From Citrobacter sp. On2M (GTDB taxonomy: Bacteria; Pseudomonadota; Gammaproteobacteria; Enterobacterales; Enterobacteriaceae), in assembly GCF_018035235.1 (NCBI RefSeq), contig NZ_WPCV01000008.1:62001-126000 (forward strand): a stretch of 64,000 nt of DNA, given 5' to 3'. Made by a program: the position numbers and the translations under genes. This document shows positions 9,470 through 18,295 of the stretch, piece by piece. Every line of letters starts with the position of its first letter. The stretch's first letter is position 1. The notes beneath the pieces were generated by a model. The model saw nothing but the letters and a program-made list of their open reading frames with translations, was not told the origin of the DNA and did no database searches.

Positions 9470-10459
9470 TTAGCGTTTGCTGATCTGATCGAACGTACCG
9501 CCGTTAGAAAAGTGCTCTTTCTGCGCTTTTGTCCAGCCGCCAAACTCTTCGTCGATGGTGAACAGCTTCAGCTTCGGAAATGCGTTTTCGTATTTCTTCG
9601 CAACGTCTGCATCACGTGGACGATAGTAGTTTTTCGCTGCAATTTCCTGACCTTCCGGGGAGTAGAGATACTTCAGATAAGCCTCCGCCACCGCTTTGGT
9701 GTCTTTCTTTTCCACCACTTTATCGACCACGGAAACGGTCGGCTCCGCGAGGATAGATTCACTCGGCGTCACTATCTCGAATTTGTCTTTGCCCAGCTCG
9801 TTCGTTGCCAGCAGCGCTTCGTTTTCCCAGGCGATCAGCACATCACCGATACCGCGTTCTACAAAAGTATTGGTTGAACCACGCGCACCGGAATCCAGCA
9901 CTTCAACGTTCTTATACAGGGCCTTCACGAAGTCTTGTGCCTTGGCCTGATCGTTGTTGTTGTGGTGTAAAGCGTAGCCCCATGCCGCCAGATAATTCCA
10001 GCGTGCGCCACCTGAGCTTTTCGGGTTCGGCGTAATAACCGACACGCCGGGTTTGATCAGATCGTTCCAGTCATGAATTTGTTTGGGATTCCCTTTGCGG
10101 ACCAGAAACACGATGGTGGAGGTATAAGGCGCGGAGTTATCCGGCAGGCGCTTAATCCAGTTTTTATCGATACGACCACGTTCAGCAATGGCATCAACAT
10201 CATAAGCCAGTGCGAGCGTCACAACATCGGCTTCAATGCCGTTGATGACGGAGGTTGCTTGCTTACCCGAACCGCCGTGCGACTGACGGATCACAACGTT
10301 GTCACCTGTTTCTTTCTTCCAGTGCGTGCTGAAGGCTTTATTGTACTGCTCGTACAGCTCACGCGTTGGATCGTACGATACGTTAAGTAGCTGAATATCC
10401 TTTGCCAGAACGCTGGTCGATGCCAGCAATAATGTTAACCCTACGCCCCATTTGTTCAT
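9470..10459 (-). CDS. sbp: Periplasmic sulfate-binding protein
   Basis: A 329-residue solute-binding protein that delivers sulfate to the CysUWA ABC transporter. A signal peptide ends at VLA-KD (residue 19/20). Family landmarks include [16 protein letters not shown] (residues near 60, the sulfate-binding loop), [16 protein letters not shown] and [10 protein letters not shown]. The length equals E. coli Sbp. It is a single gene with its own terminator at 9419-9447, located between pfkA and cdh as in E. coli. In E. coli it is under CysB control; I could not confirm a CysB site by eye. Confidence 0.96.
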   Translation of the reverse strand: MNKWGVGLTLLLASTSVLAKDIQLLNVSYDPTRELYEQYNKAFSTHWKKETGDNVVIRQSHGGSGKQATSVINGIEADVVTLALAYDVDAIAERGRIDKNWIKRLPDNSAPYTSTIVFLVRKGNPKQIHDWNDLIKPGVSVITPNPKSSGGARWNYLAAWGYALHHNNNDQAKAQDFVKALYKNVEVLDSGARGSTNTFVERGIGDVLIAWENEALLATNELGKDKFEIVTPSESILAEPTVSVVDKVVEKKDTKAVAEAYLKYLYSPEGQEIAAKNYYRPRDADVAKKYENAFPKLKLFTIDEEFGGWTKAQKEHFSNGGTFDQISKR

Positions 10460-10570
10460 CGCCCAGCTCTCTTATGTGATGTCGTAATGAGCAAAGCGTG
10501 CCAGAAAGGCATCCAAACATTAAAGAATAAAAAAAGATTTGCTATAACTTCGAGGAATAAAACTGAGGGG

Positions 10571-10650
10571 TTGCCGGATGGCGGCTAGCGCCTAACCCGG
10601 CCTACAACGTGTAATCTTGTCGGCCCGGTAAGCAAAGCGCCACCGGGCAA
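10571..10650. repeat. BIME: two REP units in inverted orientation
   Basis: TTGCCGGATGGCGGC starts one REP unit (about 10571-10605), and a second, oppositely oriented unit with GCGCCACCGGGCAAC ends at about 10650. The pair lies between the 3' end of pfkA and sbp, a common place for enterobacterial BIMEs that stabilise mRNA 3' ends. Confidence 0.75.
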
Positions 10651-10660
10651 CAAAAAGCAA

Positions 10661-11623
10661 TCAGTACAGTTTTTTCGCGCAGTCCATCCAGTCACCTTTG
10701 AACGGACGCTTCATATTTTCGATAGCGTCGATGATGTCGTGGTGAACCAACTGCTCGTTCTGAATACCAACACAGCGACCGCCGTGACCTTCCAGCAGAA
10801 GTTCGATGGCATAGGCGCCCATGCGGGATGCCAGAATACGGTCGTAAGGAACCGGGGAACCACCACGCTGAATGTGGCCCAGCACGGTTGAACGCGTTTC
10901 GCGGCCCGTTTCCTTCTCGATGTAATGCGCCAGTTCGTCAACGTCACACATGTGCTCAGTGATCGCTACGATTGCGTGTTTTTTGCCCTTCGCGATGCCG
11001 GCTTTGATTTCAGCAACCAGATCGTCACGGCTGAATTCCACTTCCGGAACCACCACGAACTCACAACCCCCGGCAATTGCAGCCGCCAGGGTCAGATCGC
11101 CACAGTAGCGCCCCATCACTTCAACGATGGAAATACGCTGGTGAGAAGAAGAGGTATCACGCAGACGGTCAATCGCTTCAACTACGGTACCCAGCGCGGT
11201 GAAGTAACCGATGGTGTAGTCAGTGCCTTTGATATCGTTGTCGATAGTGCCCGGCAGACCGATGCAGGGGAAGCCCATTTCAGTCAGGCGTTTCGCCCCC
11301 AAATAAGAACCGTCACCACCGATAACAACCAGCGCGTCAATGCCACGCTTTTTCAGGTTTTCGATAGCCACCGCACGGACGTTTTCGTCGCGGAATTCCG
11401 GGAAACGGGCTGAACCGAGGAAAGTACCGCCACGGTTGATCATGTCGGACACGCTATAACGGTCAAGTTGAACCATACGGTCTTCATACAAACCCAGGTA
11501 GCCATCATGGATCCCCATGACTTCCAGCCCTTCCGTCAACGCTGCACGTACAACACCACGGATTGCTGCGTTCATGCCCGGCGCATCACCGCCGCTTGTC
11601 AACACACCGATTTTCTTAATCAT
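10661..11623 (-). CDS. pfkA: 6-phosphofructokinase I
   Basis: ATP-dependent phosphorylation of fructose 6-phosphate, the committed glycolytic step. It is 320 residues from the ATG at 11623 ([20 protein letters not shown]), the family length; the in-frame extension to 11719 covers the promoter and is rejected. Conserved elements are the ATP-binding GGDGSYLGA (about 102-111), the catalytic [16 protein letters not shown] with Asp near residue 127, and the substrate motif [11 protein letters not shown]. It is monocistronic and flanked downstream by a BIME. No anomaly seen. Confidence 0.97.
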   Translation of the reverse strand: MIKKIGVLTSGGDAPGMNAAIRGVVRAALTEGLEVMGIHDGYLGLYEDRMVQLDRYSVSDMINRGGTFLGSARFPEFRDENVRAVAIENLKKRGIDALVVIGGDGSYLGAKRLTEMGFPCIGLPGTIDNDIKGTDYTIGYFTALGTVVEAIDRLRDTSSSHQRISIVEVMGRYCGDLTLAAAIAGGCEFVVVPEVEFSRDDLVAEIKAGIAKGKKHAIVAITEHMCDVDELAHYIEKETGRETRSTVLGHIQRGGSPVPYDRILASRMGAYAIELLLEGHGGRCVGIQNEQLVHHDIIDAIENMKRPFKGDWMDCAKKLY

Positions 11624-11807
11624 GACTACCTCTGAACTTGGAATGCAAAATGAAATCTGCTGCCGGAAGTCGATTCCGCATATCGAAACGATCCAACGAA
11701 TATGCAGATAGTATAACAATCACTTTCTGCTGAATTGATTCAGGTCAGGCCGAATGGTGGTAATTTATACACAAAATGCTGGCCTGGTTCACTTTTTTTA
11801 CAACGAA

Positions 11808-12710
11808 TCATGAAAGCTTAAACATCTTGCCTTCCTTGGGTACGACCGAACAGGGATCCTGATGAATGATGACATCTGATCCCGGGAAACGCCGTAAAAT
11901 TGCCTGCTCAACCTCTTCAGCCACTAAATGCGCCTGAACGAGCGGCAGATTATCTTCCATTTCCAAATGAATCTGAATAAAGCGGGTCGGCCCTGACTGC
12001 CGCGTGCGAAGATCATGGGCGCCACTGACTCCAGGCCATGACGTCACGATATCAATAATTTCCTGACGTTCTTCATCGGGTAAAGCGCGATCCAGCAAGG
12101 ACTGCACCGCCTCATATCCCATGCGTAATGCGCTAAATAAAATATAGATGCCAATCCCAAGCGCAAACAAGGCATCAGCACGATGCCAGCCGTACCATGC
12201 CAGGCCAAGCGCCAAGAGAATTGCACCGTTCATCATAACATCAGACTGATAATGAAGCATATCCGCCCGAACGGCCTGACTTTGCGTGCGTTTCACCACC
12301 CAGCGCTGAAACGAGACCAGAATGATTGTACACACTAACGCAATGATGGTGACCGCCACCCCAACACCAGGATCTTTCATTGGCGTGGGTTGGATGAGAT
12401 GCTGAATCCCGGTCAGGAATAAAAACAGCGCCGAACCGGAAATAAACATGCTTTGCGCCAGTGCAGCCAGTGATTCCGCTTTTCCGTGTCCGAACGTATG
12501 TTCATCATCGGCCGGTTGCAGCGAATAGCGCACCACCAACAGGTTGGTTAACGACGCCGCGATGTCCACCAAAGAATCCACCAATGCAGCCAGAATACTG
12601 ACCGATCCGGTGTACCACCACGCAAAAATTTTGATCAAAAGTAACAGCGTTGCCATCACGGTAGCCGCGATTGCTGCCCGGCTAACCAGCCGTCCATAAG
12701 TATGATTCAT
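11808..12710 (-). CDS. fieF: Ferrous-iron/zinc cation efflux pump FieF
   Basis: A 300-residue CDF-family proton-coupled exporter of Fe(II) and Zn(II) in the inner membrane. It has six hydrophobic segments, metal-site motifs ALVDSLVD in TM2 and HYQSDVMMN in TM5, and a cytoplasmic C-terminal metallochaperone-like domain (ending [14 protein letters not shown]). The start at 12710 gives [17 protein letters not shown], parallel to E. coli; an ATG two codons upstream is also possible. In E. coli cpxP lies just upstream; here a 1.3-kb insert separates them. The 330-base gap on its upstream side (12711-13040) holds the CpxQ-like repeat at 12785-12828 and otherwise AT-rich DNA. Confidence 0.95.
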   Translation of the reverse strand: MNHTYGRLVSRAAIAATVMATLLLLIKIFAWWYTGSVSILAALVDSLVDIAASLTNLLVVRYSLQPADDEHTFGHGKAESLAALAQSMFISGSALFLFLTGIQHLIQPTPMKDPGVGVAVTIIALVCTIILVSFQRWVVKRTQSQAVRADMLHYQSDVMMNGAILLALGLAWYGWHRADALFALGIGIYILFSALRMGYEAVQSLLDRALPDEERQEIIDIVTSWPGVSGAHDLRTRQSGPTRFIQIHLEMEDNLPLVQAHLVAEEVEQAILRRFPGSDVIIHQDPCSVVPKEGKMFKLS

Positions 12711-12784
12711 AAACACTCCCGCCAGAATATGCCGCTAGTATAACGGATGAAGTAAAACAGTCAGGCAATAACCGAGTGACAAAT

Positions 12785-12828
12785 TTTGGGCAAAAAAAAC
12801 CACATCATGTGGGGAAAGACAGGGATGG
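12785..12828 (-). repeat. Second, degenerate copy of the CpxQ 3' end/terminator
   Basis: TTTGGGCAAAAAAAACC, a short hairpin and AAGACAGGGATGG match 14094-14140 in the same orientation with only a few changes. The hairpin here is CCACAT-C-ATGTGG, six pairs, against nine in the cpxP-linked copy. On the minus strand it keeps the CpxQ segment CCATCCCTGTCTT and the T-rich terminator. Upstream of that the similarity fades (GTTGTAGCAA against CTATGGCAAG), so the first CpxQ pairing region is not clearly kept. The two copies border the toxin/lipoprotein insert as direct repeats. Confidence 0.75.
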
Positions 12829-13040
12829 AATGTTGTAGCAATACATAACACACTTAAATTAGAAATTTATTCTAATAAAAAATCTACATTACGGCCTATC
12901 TTACAGCCGGATCAGCATGATCCATACACCACCTGAATACGTTTTATTCTGAATTTTTGAGACCTCTCTATAACTCTTCCAATGCTCATTTACTTTAGAT
13001 GTACGATAAACACTCAATCAACATATCTTGAGGGATTAAG

Positions 13041-13604
13041 ATGGCGTATTACCCTAATTCTATTGACTGGCAACCGATCAAGGAAGGAGGTCTGCGTAGG
13101 CTAAGGCTTGGCGAGATAAATCTTGCAAACTCGCTCTTTGGTTTCAGCATTCTTTACCAGCAAGTTTGGGTTCATCTGGAAAGTTATCTTCCTTTTGATA
13201 GTCAAAACCCCGGCCAGGCGATGACGCCCAATGGCGAAATGTGGTTTAGAAAAATAAAATACGAAGATGATTTCTCGATGCCTACAAAACAGCCAACTCC
13301 AAATGCCCAGCATCTATTTTTACATGAAATGATGCATGTTTGGCAGCACCAATATGGAATGTGGGTACGAACACGCGGAGCGTTCTGATGGGCAGCTGAT
13401 TATACATACAGTCTAAATGAGAAAAACTTACTTGATTACGGACTGGAGCAGCAAGCATCCTTAGTCAGCGATTACTGGTTGTTAAAGCATTATGGGTTTG
13501 ATGGGCATAGCGATCTGTATGTTTACCGTGATTATGACCCAGAAGAACCGGTGCTGGAGTTAATTCAGAAATATGAAAAGGTACTAGGGGACTTTCCGAT
13601 ATGA
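13041..13604 (+). pseudogene. Type VI secretion-associated HExxH protein (candidate toxin), interrupted by in-frame TGA
   Basis: The ATG at 13041 (behind TTGAGGGATTAAG) opens 115 codons ending in GMWVRTRGAF, then a TGA at 13386-13388. The same frame continues without another stop (WAADYTYSLNEKNLLDYG, then LEQQASLVSDYWLLKHYG) to a TGA at 13602-13604, which overlaps the next gene's ATG. Together the 187 codons resemble small proteins often found beside vgrG/Rhs loci and labelled Vgr-related. A zinc-metallopeptidase-like HEMMHVWQHQ lies near residue 95, just before the interruption. In relatives I recall a Ser after the RG(A/L)(F/V) segment, so a TCA-to-TGA change is plausible. It may be a recent pseudogene or be read through. 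AT-rich composition suggests transfer. Toxin function is inferred from the family and the adjacent lipoprotein. Confidence 0.65.
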
Positions 13605-13960
13605 AGAAATCGATCACTTTTCTCCCTTTACTTTTATTTCTCGCCGGGTGCCCAGGGAAAGATAGAGAGGGTGCAGAGTCCGGCGAAAGACGGGCGATCT
13701 ACGTAGACAACAATCGTGTTTGCTTTACCACTGATAAAAACGATGTGTTAAACCGCTATATTCTGTCAACTAATAGTATAGAAAATAAAAATTTATTAGT
13801 TGGCGATTTTAAGCATCTCACCTACCCAAGTACCTGCTTTACGGTAAATTTAGAAAAAGGGTTAGTGTATGGCGCAAGCTATACCTTAAATGGAAAAAAT
13901 CACTACTACACCTTTATCATTACCAATGATGGCATTGTGTTGGATTTAGGAAAAAGCTAA
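13601..13960 (+). CDS. Small periplasmic lipoprotein, candidate immunity protein
   Basis: A 119-residue protein with a lipoprotein signal peptide: MKKSITFLPLLLFLAGC places the acylated Cys at residue 17. The mature part is a small beta-rich domain (RAIYVDNNRVCFTTDKND, YTFIITNDGIVLDLG) with two further Cys. It resembles the DUF7480-type putative T6SS immunity lipoproteins. Its ATG overlaps the stop of the preceding HExxH gene (ATGA), the arrangement of a toxin-immunity pair, and both genes sit in one insert between fieF and cpxP. The gene looks intact. If the toxin is dead, this would be an orphan immunity gene protecting against kin or neighbours. Confidence 0.7.
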   Translation: MKKSITFLPLLLFLAGCPGKDREGAESGERRAIYVDNNRVCFTTDKNDVLNRYILSTNSIENKNLLVGDFKHLTYPSTCFTVNLEKGLVYGASYTLNGKNHYYTFIITNDGIVLDLGKS

Positions 13961-14100
13961 GCATTATTATCAGAGTACACGGCCCTACATAGAGGCAGTA
14001 AGTTACATTGAGGTCAGCCACACATAACAAAAGCGTTTATACGCTCCAAATATCTTCTGTAAGTAGCTGCTTGTCTTTGGTAATTCGCTGTAATTTGGGC

Positions 14101-14158
14101 AAAAAAAACCCCCTCATCATGAGGGGGAAGACAGGGATGGTGTCTATGGCAAGGAAAA
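14101..14158 (-). ncRNA. cpxQ: CpxQ small RNA, 3' end of cpxP mRNA
   Basis: The 58 bases after the cpxP stop read, on the minus strand, TTTTCCTTGCCATAGACACC, then CATCCCTGTCTT, then a nine-pair hairpin (CCCCCTCAT-G-ATGAGGGGG) and a T tract. This matches the CpxQ RNA I know from Salmonella and E. coli, which is cut from the cpxP mRNA by RNase E, binds Hfq and represses envelope-protein mRNAs during Cpx stress. The hairpin and T run double as the cpxP terminator. Processing cannot be seen in DNA; the assignment rests on near-identity and position. Confidence 0.88.
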
Positions 14159-14166
14159 CAGGGGTA

Positions 14167-14667
14167 CTACTGGGAACGTGAGTTGCTACTACTCAATAAA
14201 TTTAACGATGAGCTTTGTTTCCATTGCGCTACGTCGCGCAGTTGCTCCATTCGTTGTTCATGTTTCTCATTTAAAACCGCTTGCTGCTCGGGCGTTAACA
14301 GGCGATACATCTGATTGCGAATCCTGGCTATTTCAACCTGGCGAGCAACCTGTTCTTGCGCCATTCTTTCTGCCTGAGCGCGCACAGCGCTTTCATCAAA
14401 TTTCTCTGCGGTGACAAGGCGATGCATTGTCTCCATTTCGCTAACATTAACAGGAGGCTGTTCGTGTCTTGCCTGCTGCATTAAATCTCGCATCTGTTGA
14501 CGTTGATGTTCGGTTAAACTGATACCGTCAAACATGTGGCTCTGTACGCTGCGTTGCGATGAGCCATCACCCAGGTGCCAGTGATCGCCTGTGACGACTT
14601 CAGCTGCATGGCTTAAAGTACTGAATGCCAGCGTTGAGGCCATGACGGCAGCGGTAACTTTGCCCAT
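14167..14667 (-). CDS. cpxP: Periplasmic adaptor and Cpx inhibitor CpxP
   Basis: A 166-residue periplasmic protein that binds the CpxA sensor domain and keeps the pathway off until misfolded proteins titrate it away; it is then degraded by DegP. A signal peptide ends near HAAE. Two LTxxQ-type motifs, [10 protein letters not shown] and [10 protein letters not shown], are the family signature and lie in long helices. I prefer the ATG at 14667 to the GTG one codon upstream. It is divergent from cpxRA; a CpxR box lies in the shared intergenic region. The 3' untranslated region carries CpxQ. Confidence 0.95.
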   Translation of the reverse strand: MGKVTAAVMASTLAFSTLSHAAEVVTGDHWHLGDGSSQRSVQSHMFDGISLTEHQRQQMRDLMQQARHEQPPVNVSEMETMHRLVTAEKFDESAVRAQAERMAQEQVARQVEIARIRNQMYRLLTPEQQAVLNEKHEQRMEQLRDVAQWKQSSSLNLLSSSNSRSQ

Positions 14668-14747
14668 CACTTGCTCCCAAAATCTTTTCTGTCGCGATTC
14701 AACGAGAGACAGTTTACGATTCGGGCTGCAAACATGCGTCAGGGGGT

Positions 14748-14762
14748 GTAAAACAACGTAAA
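14748..14762. promoter_or_regulatory. CpxR box in the cpxP-cpxR intergenic region
   Basis: GTAAAACAACGTAAA is a perfect match to the CpxR consensus GTAAA-N5-GTAAA. It lies between the divergent cpxP and cpxRA genes and should drive strong Cpx-dependent cpxP expression and cpxRA autoregulation. Confidence 0.85.
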
Positions 14763-14817
14763 GTCATAGATTAGCGACGCCTGATGACGTAATTTCTGCC
14801 TCGGAGGTACGTAAACA

Positions 14818-15516
14818 ATGAATAAAATCCTGTTAGTTGATGATGACCGAGAGCTGACTTCCCTGTTAAAGGAGCTGCTCGAAATGGAAGGTTTCGATGT
14901 GCTGGTTGCCTATGATGGGGAACAAGCGCTTGAGCTTCTTGATGACAGCATCGATTTACTTTTGCTCGACGTCATGATGCCGAAGAAAAACGGTATTGAT
15001 ACGCTGAAAGCACTTCGTCAGACACACCAGACTCCCGTAATCATGCTGACCGCTCGCGGCAGCGAATTGGATCGCGTACTTGGCCTTGAACTGGGTGCGG
15101 ACGACTATTTACCTAAACCGTTCAACGACCGTGAACTGGTCGCGCGCATCCGCGCTATTCTGCGTCGCTCGCACTGGAGTGAGCAGCAGCAGAACAGCGA
15201 CAACGGTTCGCCGACGCTGGAAGTGGATGCGTTAAGCCTTAACCCGGGCCGCCAGGAAGCCAGCTTTGATGGGCAAATCCTGGAGTTAACCGGCACCGAA
15301 TTCACCCTGCTCTATTTGCTGGCACAGCATCTTGGTCAGGTGGTTTCGCGTGAACATTTGAGCCAGGAAGTCCTGGGCAAACGCCTGACGCCTTTCGATC
15401 GCGCGATCGACATGCATATCTCGAACCTGCGTCGTAAGCTGCCAGAGCGTAAAGACGGACACCCGTGGTTTAAAACTCTGCGTGGTCGCGGCTACCTGAT
15501 GGTCTCCGCTTCATGA
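14818..15516 (+). CDS. cpxR: Cpx envelope-stress response regulator
   Basis: A 232-residue OmpR-family regulator. The receiver domain (1-118) has the phosphoacceptor Asp51 in LLLLDVMMPKKNG, the acidic pair in VDDDREL, Thr in MLTARG and Lys in YLPKPF. The C-terminal winged-helix DNA-binding domain contains LTGTEFTLLYLLAQHLGQVV and DMHISNLRRKLPER. Its stop overlaps the cpxA start (ATGA at 15513-15516). It binds GTAAA-N5-GTAAA elements such as 14748-14762. Confidence 0.98.
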   Translation: MNKILLVDDDRELTSLLKELLEMEGFDVLVAYDGEQALELLDDSIDLLLLDVMMPKKNGIDTLKALRQTHQTPVIMLTARGSELDRVLGLELGADDYLPKPFNDRELVARIRAILRRSHWSEQQQNSDNGSPTLEVDALSLNPGRQEASFDGQILELTGTEFTLLYLLAQHLGQVVSREHLSQEVLGKRLTPFDRAIDMHISNLRRKLPERKDGHPWFKTLRGRGYLMVSAS

Positions 15517-16886
15517 TAGGGAGCTTAACCGCACGCATCTTTGCCATCTTCTGGTTGACGTTGGCGCTGGTGTTGATGTTGGTGCTGATGTTACCCAAGC
15601 TCGATTCACGTCAGATGACCGAGCTACTGGACAGCGAGCAGCGCCAAGGGTTGATGATTGAGCAACACGTTGAAGCTGAACTGGCGAACGACCCACCCAA
15701 CGATTTGATGTGGTGGCGTCGCTTGTTTCGGGCAATAGACAAGTGGGCGCCGCCAGGACAGCGGTTATTGCTTGTTACGACGGAAGGACGCGTGATCGGC
15801 GCAGAACGCAACGAAATGCAGATCATTCGTAACTTTATTGGTCAGGCCGATAACGCTGACCATCCGCAAAAGAAAAAATACGGTCGCGTTGAGATGGTCG
15901 GGCCTTTCTCCGTCAGAGACGGGGAAGATAACTACCAGCTGTATCTCATTCGACCTGCCAGCAGCTCACAATCAGATTTTATCAACCTGCTGTTCGACCG
16001 ACCGCTGTTGTTGCTGATTGTCACTATGTTAGTCAGCTCTCCGCTATTGCTCTGGCTTGCCTGGAGCCTGGCGAAACCGGCGCGAAAATTGAAAAATGCG
16101 GCGGATGAAGTGGCCCAGGGCAACCTGCGTCAACATCCGGAACTGGAAGCGGGTCCGCAGGAGTTTCTGGCGGCAGGCGCCAGCTTTAACCAGATGGTGA
16201 CGGCGCTGGAGCGAATGATGACCACGCAGCAACGCCTGCTGTCGGACATCTCTCACGAATTGAGAACGCCGTTAACCCGTCTGCAACTGGGCACTGCGCT
16301 GCTGCGCCGTCGTAGCGGTGAGAGTAAAGAGCTGGAGCGTATTGAAACCGAGGCGCACCGGTTGGACAGCATGATCAACGACCTGCTGGTGATGTCGCGT
16401 AATCAGCAGAAAAACGCGCTGGTCAGTGAAACGGTGAAAGCCAATCAGCTGTGGGGCGAAGTGCTGGATAACGCCGCCTTTGAAGCGGAGCAGATGGGTA
16501 AATCGCTCACGGTGAATTTCCCGCCGGGTCCGTGGCCGCTGTACGGTAACCCAAATGCGCTGGAAAGCGCGCTGGAAAACATTGTGCGCAATGCCCTGCG
16601 CTATTCACACACGAAGATCGAAGTGGGCTTCGCGGTGGATATCGACGGGATCACCATCACTGTAGACGATGATGGCCCGGGCGTAAGCCCTGAAGACAGA
16701 GAACAGATTTTCCGTCCGTTCTATCGTACCGATGAAGCCCGCGATCGCGAGTCTGGCGGAACTGGTCTGGGTCTGGCGATTGTTGAAACCGCAATCCAGC
16801 AGCATCGCGGCTGGGTGAAGGCCGAAGACAGCCCGCTGGGTGGTTTACGGCTGGTGATTTGGTTGCCGCTGTATAAGCGATCTTAA
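15513..16886 (+). CDS. cpxA: Cpx sensor histidine kinase
   Basis: A 457-residue inner-membrane sensor kinase/phosphatase. There are two membrane segments (about 7-29 and 164-185) around a periplasmic sensor domain, then a HAMP region. His248 in SDISHELRTPLTRL is the autophosphorylation site, followed by N-box NIVRNALRYS, DDDGPGVSPED and the GTGLGLAIV G2 box. Length and motifs equal E. coli CpxA. Translationally coupled to cpxR. A strong hairpin follows at 16891-16919. Confidence 0.98.
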   Translation: MIGSLTARIFAIFWLTLALVLMLVLMLPKLDSRQMTELLDSEQRQGLMIEQHVEAELANDPPNDLMWWRRLFRAIDKWAPPGQRLLLVTTEGRVIGAERNEMQIIRNFIGQADNADHPQKKKYGRVEMVGPFSVRDGEDNYQLYLIRPASSSQSDFINLLFDRPLLLLIVTMLVSSPLLLWLAWSLAKPARKLKNAADEVAQGNLRQHPELEAGPQEFLAAGASFNQMVTALERMMTTQQRLLSDISHELRTPLTRLQLGTALLRRRSGESKELERIETEAHRLDSMINDLLVMSRNQQKNALVSETVKANQLWGEVLDNAAFEAEQMGKSLTVNFPPGPWPLYGNPNALESALENIVRNALRYSHTKIEVGFAVDIDGITITVDDDGPGVSPEDREQIFRPFYRTDEARDRESGGTGLGLAIVETAIQQHRGWVKAEDSPLGGLRLVIWLPLYKRS

Positions 16887-16890
16887 CAGA

Positions 16891-16919
16891 CTTCCCCGGT
16901 AATTATATTACCGGGGAAG
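16891..16919. terminator. Hairpin between convergent cpxA and the MFS gene
   Basis: CTTCCCCGGTAAT, loop TAT, ATTACCGGGGAAG: 13 perfect pairs. It lacks a long T tract on either strand, but its position between convergent genes suggests a bidirectional transcription or RNA-stability barrier. Confidence 0.6.
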
Positions 16920-16927
16920 CTCTCACC

Positions 16928-18184
16928 TTATGCCGCAGCCGTTGCAGTCGCCAACTTTTGCTTTTTAATCCGCTTCACCAGAATAGTCGAGCAGACAAAG
17001 CCCATTAAGCTGAACGCAATCATTACGCTAAATACATAGTTGTATCCCGTGATGCCGCTATTGGTATCCAGAAGATAGCCGTATAACGTATACGCAAACA
17101 TGGCTGGCATGTAGCCAATGATACAGCCAAACGCCATTGCCGAACCGGCATACTCGCGCGGGGTACCAATCTCATCCATCGGCGCGAAGAAAATGGCACG
17201 CTGGGAGAAAATAATCGCCCCAAACCCTAATGTCGCCGCCATGCCGATATACACATTCATTGTTTGATGCGGCAATTGCATGAAAACAAGCATCGCCACG
17301 GCGGAAATCAGAAATGTCCACTTCAGGTATATTGTCGGCGATTTAGCCACCTTGTCCGCCAGTAGCCCACCAATCGGCCCTCCCACCATTTTCAACGCAT
17401 ACTGATTGATGATGCCGTAAGCGCCAACGAGGGCTACCGGAAGCATATAGATATCTTTCAAGAACGGGATGAAGTAGGTCAGCCCACAGTATGCAGCGTA
17501 AACGAAGAAAATCCCTAGTGAAGCCAGCCAGACGTTAGGACAGGACAACACATGCTTGATACCCTTTAACACTTCCATGTTGGCACTGGTTTTCTCGCCA
17601 CCTTTAACTTCGTCATTATCGACAATAAAGTACGTCACAATACCTGCCGCAATGGTGATGAGCGTATAAAACAACAGCCCCGCCTGCATGCCTGCTTTCC
17701 CCTCACCAAACTGGACGAAGACAAACAGGGCACCAGAAGCGACAATGACGTCTACCACACCGCGTCCGGCCTCTAAAAAGCCAAACATGCGACCTTGTTC
17801 TTCTTTCGTGCCCAGCAGACGTACGGCTTTCAGCAATACCGGCCAATAAACCACATCGGCAAAGAACGCCATTGCAGCAAAGCAAATGAGATAACCGGTA
17901 AATGACGGTAGCGTTGCCAAATATAAGCCGCAAAGCCCAACACCAATGAGACCTAATGGTAATAATATTTTCTTAGAATAACGATCTGCGATATAGAGCG
18001 AAAGAAAAAGCCCGGTTGTCTGAACAATCGTATAAACCGTAAAACTCAAGCCAATTTGCGTATTGGTTAAGCCCCAGTCATTTTGCATTGGCACATAGAA
18101 AACATCTTTCATACTTGAAAGTTTAAATATTGTGCCGCCGCCTAAAATTAAAAAACAGAGTCTTGCCCATTTATTCATGAACAT
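16928..18184 (-). CDS. MFS transporter, YihN-like
   Basis: A 418-residue permease with about twelve hydrophobic segments. It aligns by eye along most of its length with E. coli YihN, an uncharacterised major-facilitator protein (shared blocks include VYWPVLLKAVRLLG, YCGLTYFIPFLKDIY and VALVGAYGIINQYALKMVGG). It is the last gene of a leftward three-gene cluster after a GntR-family regulator and a TIM-barrel isomerase, so it probably imports the sugar or organic acid that the isomerase uses. An alternative start lies two codons downstream. The cluster is absent from this position in K-12, where cpxA neighbours yiiM. The substrate is unknown. Confidence 0.85.
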   Translation of the reverse strand: MFMNKWARLCFLILGGGTIFKLSSMKDVFYVPMQNDWGLTNTQIGLSFTVYTIVQTTGLFLSLYIADRYSKKILLPLGLIGVGLCGLYLATLPSFTGYLICFAAMAFFADVVYWPVLLKAVRLLGTKEEQGRMFGFLEAGRGVVDVIVASGALFVFVQFGEGKAGMQAGLLFYTLITIAAGIVTYFIVDNDEVKGGEKTSANMEVLKGIKHVLSCPNVWLASLGIFFVYAAYCGLTYFIPFLKDIYMLPVALVGAYGIINQYALKMVGGPIGGLLADKVAKSPTIYLKWTFLISAVAMLVFMQLPHQTMNVYIGMAATLGFGAIIFSQRAIFFAPMDEIGTPREYAGSAMAFGCIIGYMPAMFAYTLYGYLLDTNSGITGYNYVFSVMIAFSLMGFVCSTILVKRIKKQKLATATAAA

Positions 18185-18295
18185 GATTAAACCCTCATTG
18201 CTTGTTGAGAGAAATATTCAGTTAAAATATTTAACTAATAAAGTAGATAGACTATTTGCATAATCCTTTTTACATATTAATAATATTAAGGAAAT

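Noticed and set aside
13386-13388. Selenocysteine reading of the TGA in the HExxH gene
   Set aside because: No suitable stem-loop follows at the right distance, and the family is not known for selenocysteine.
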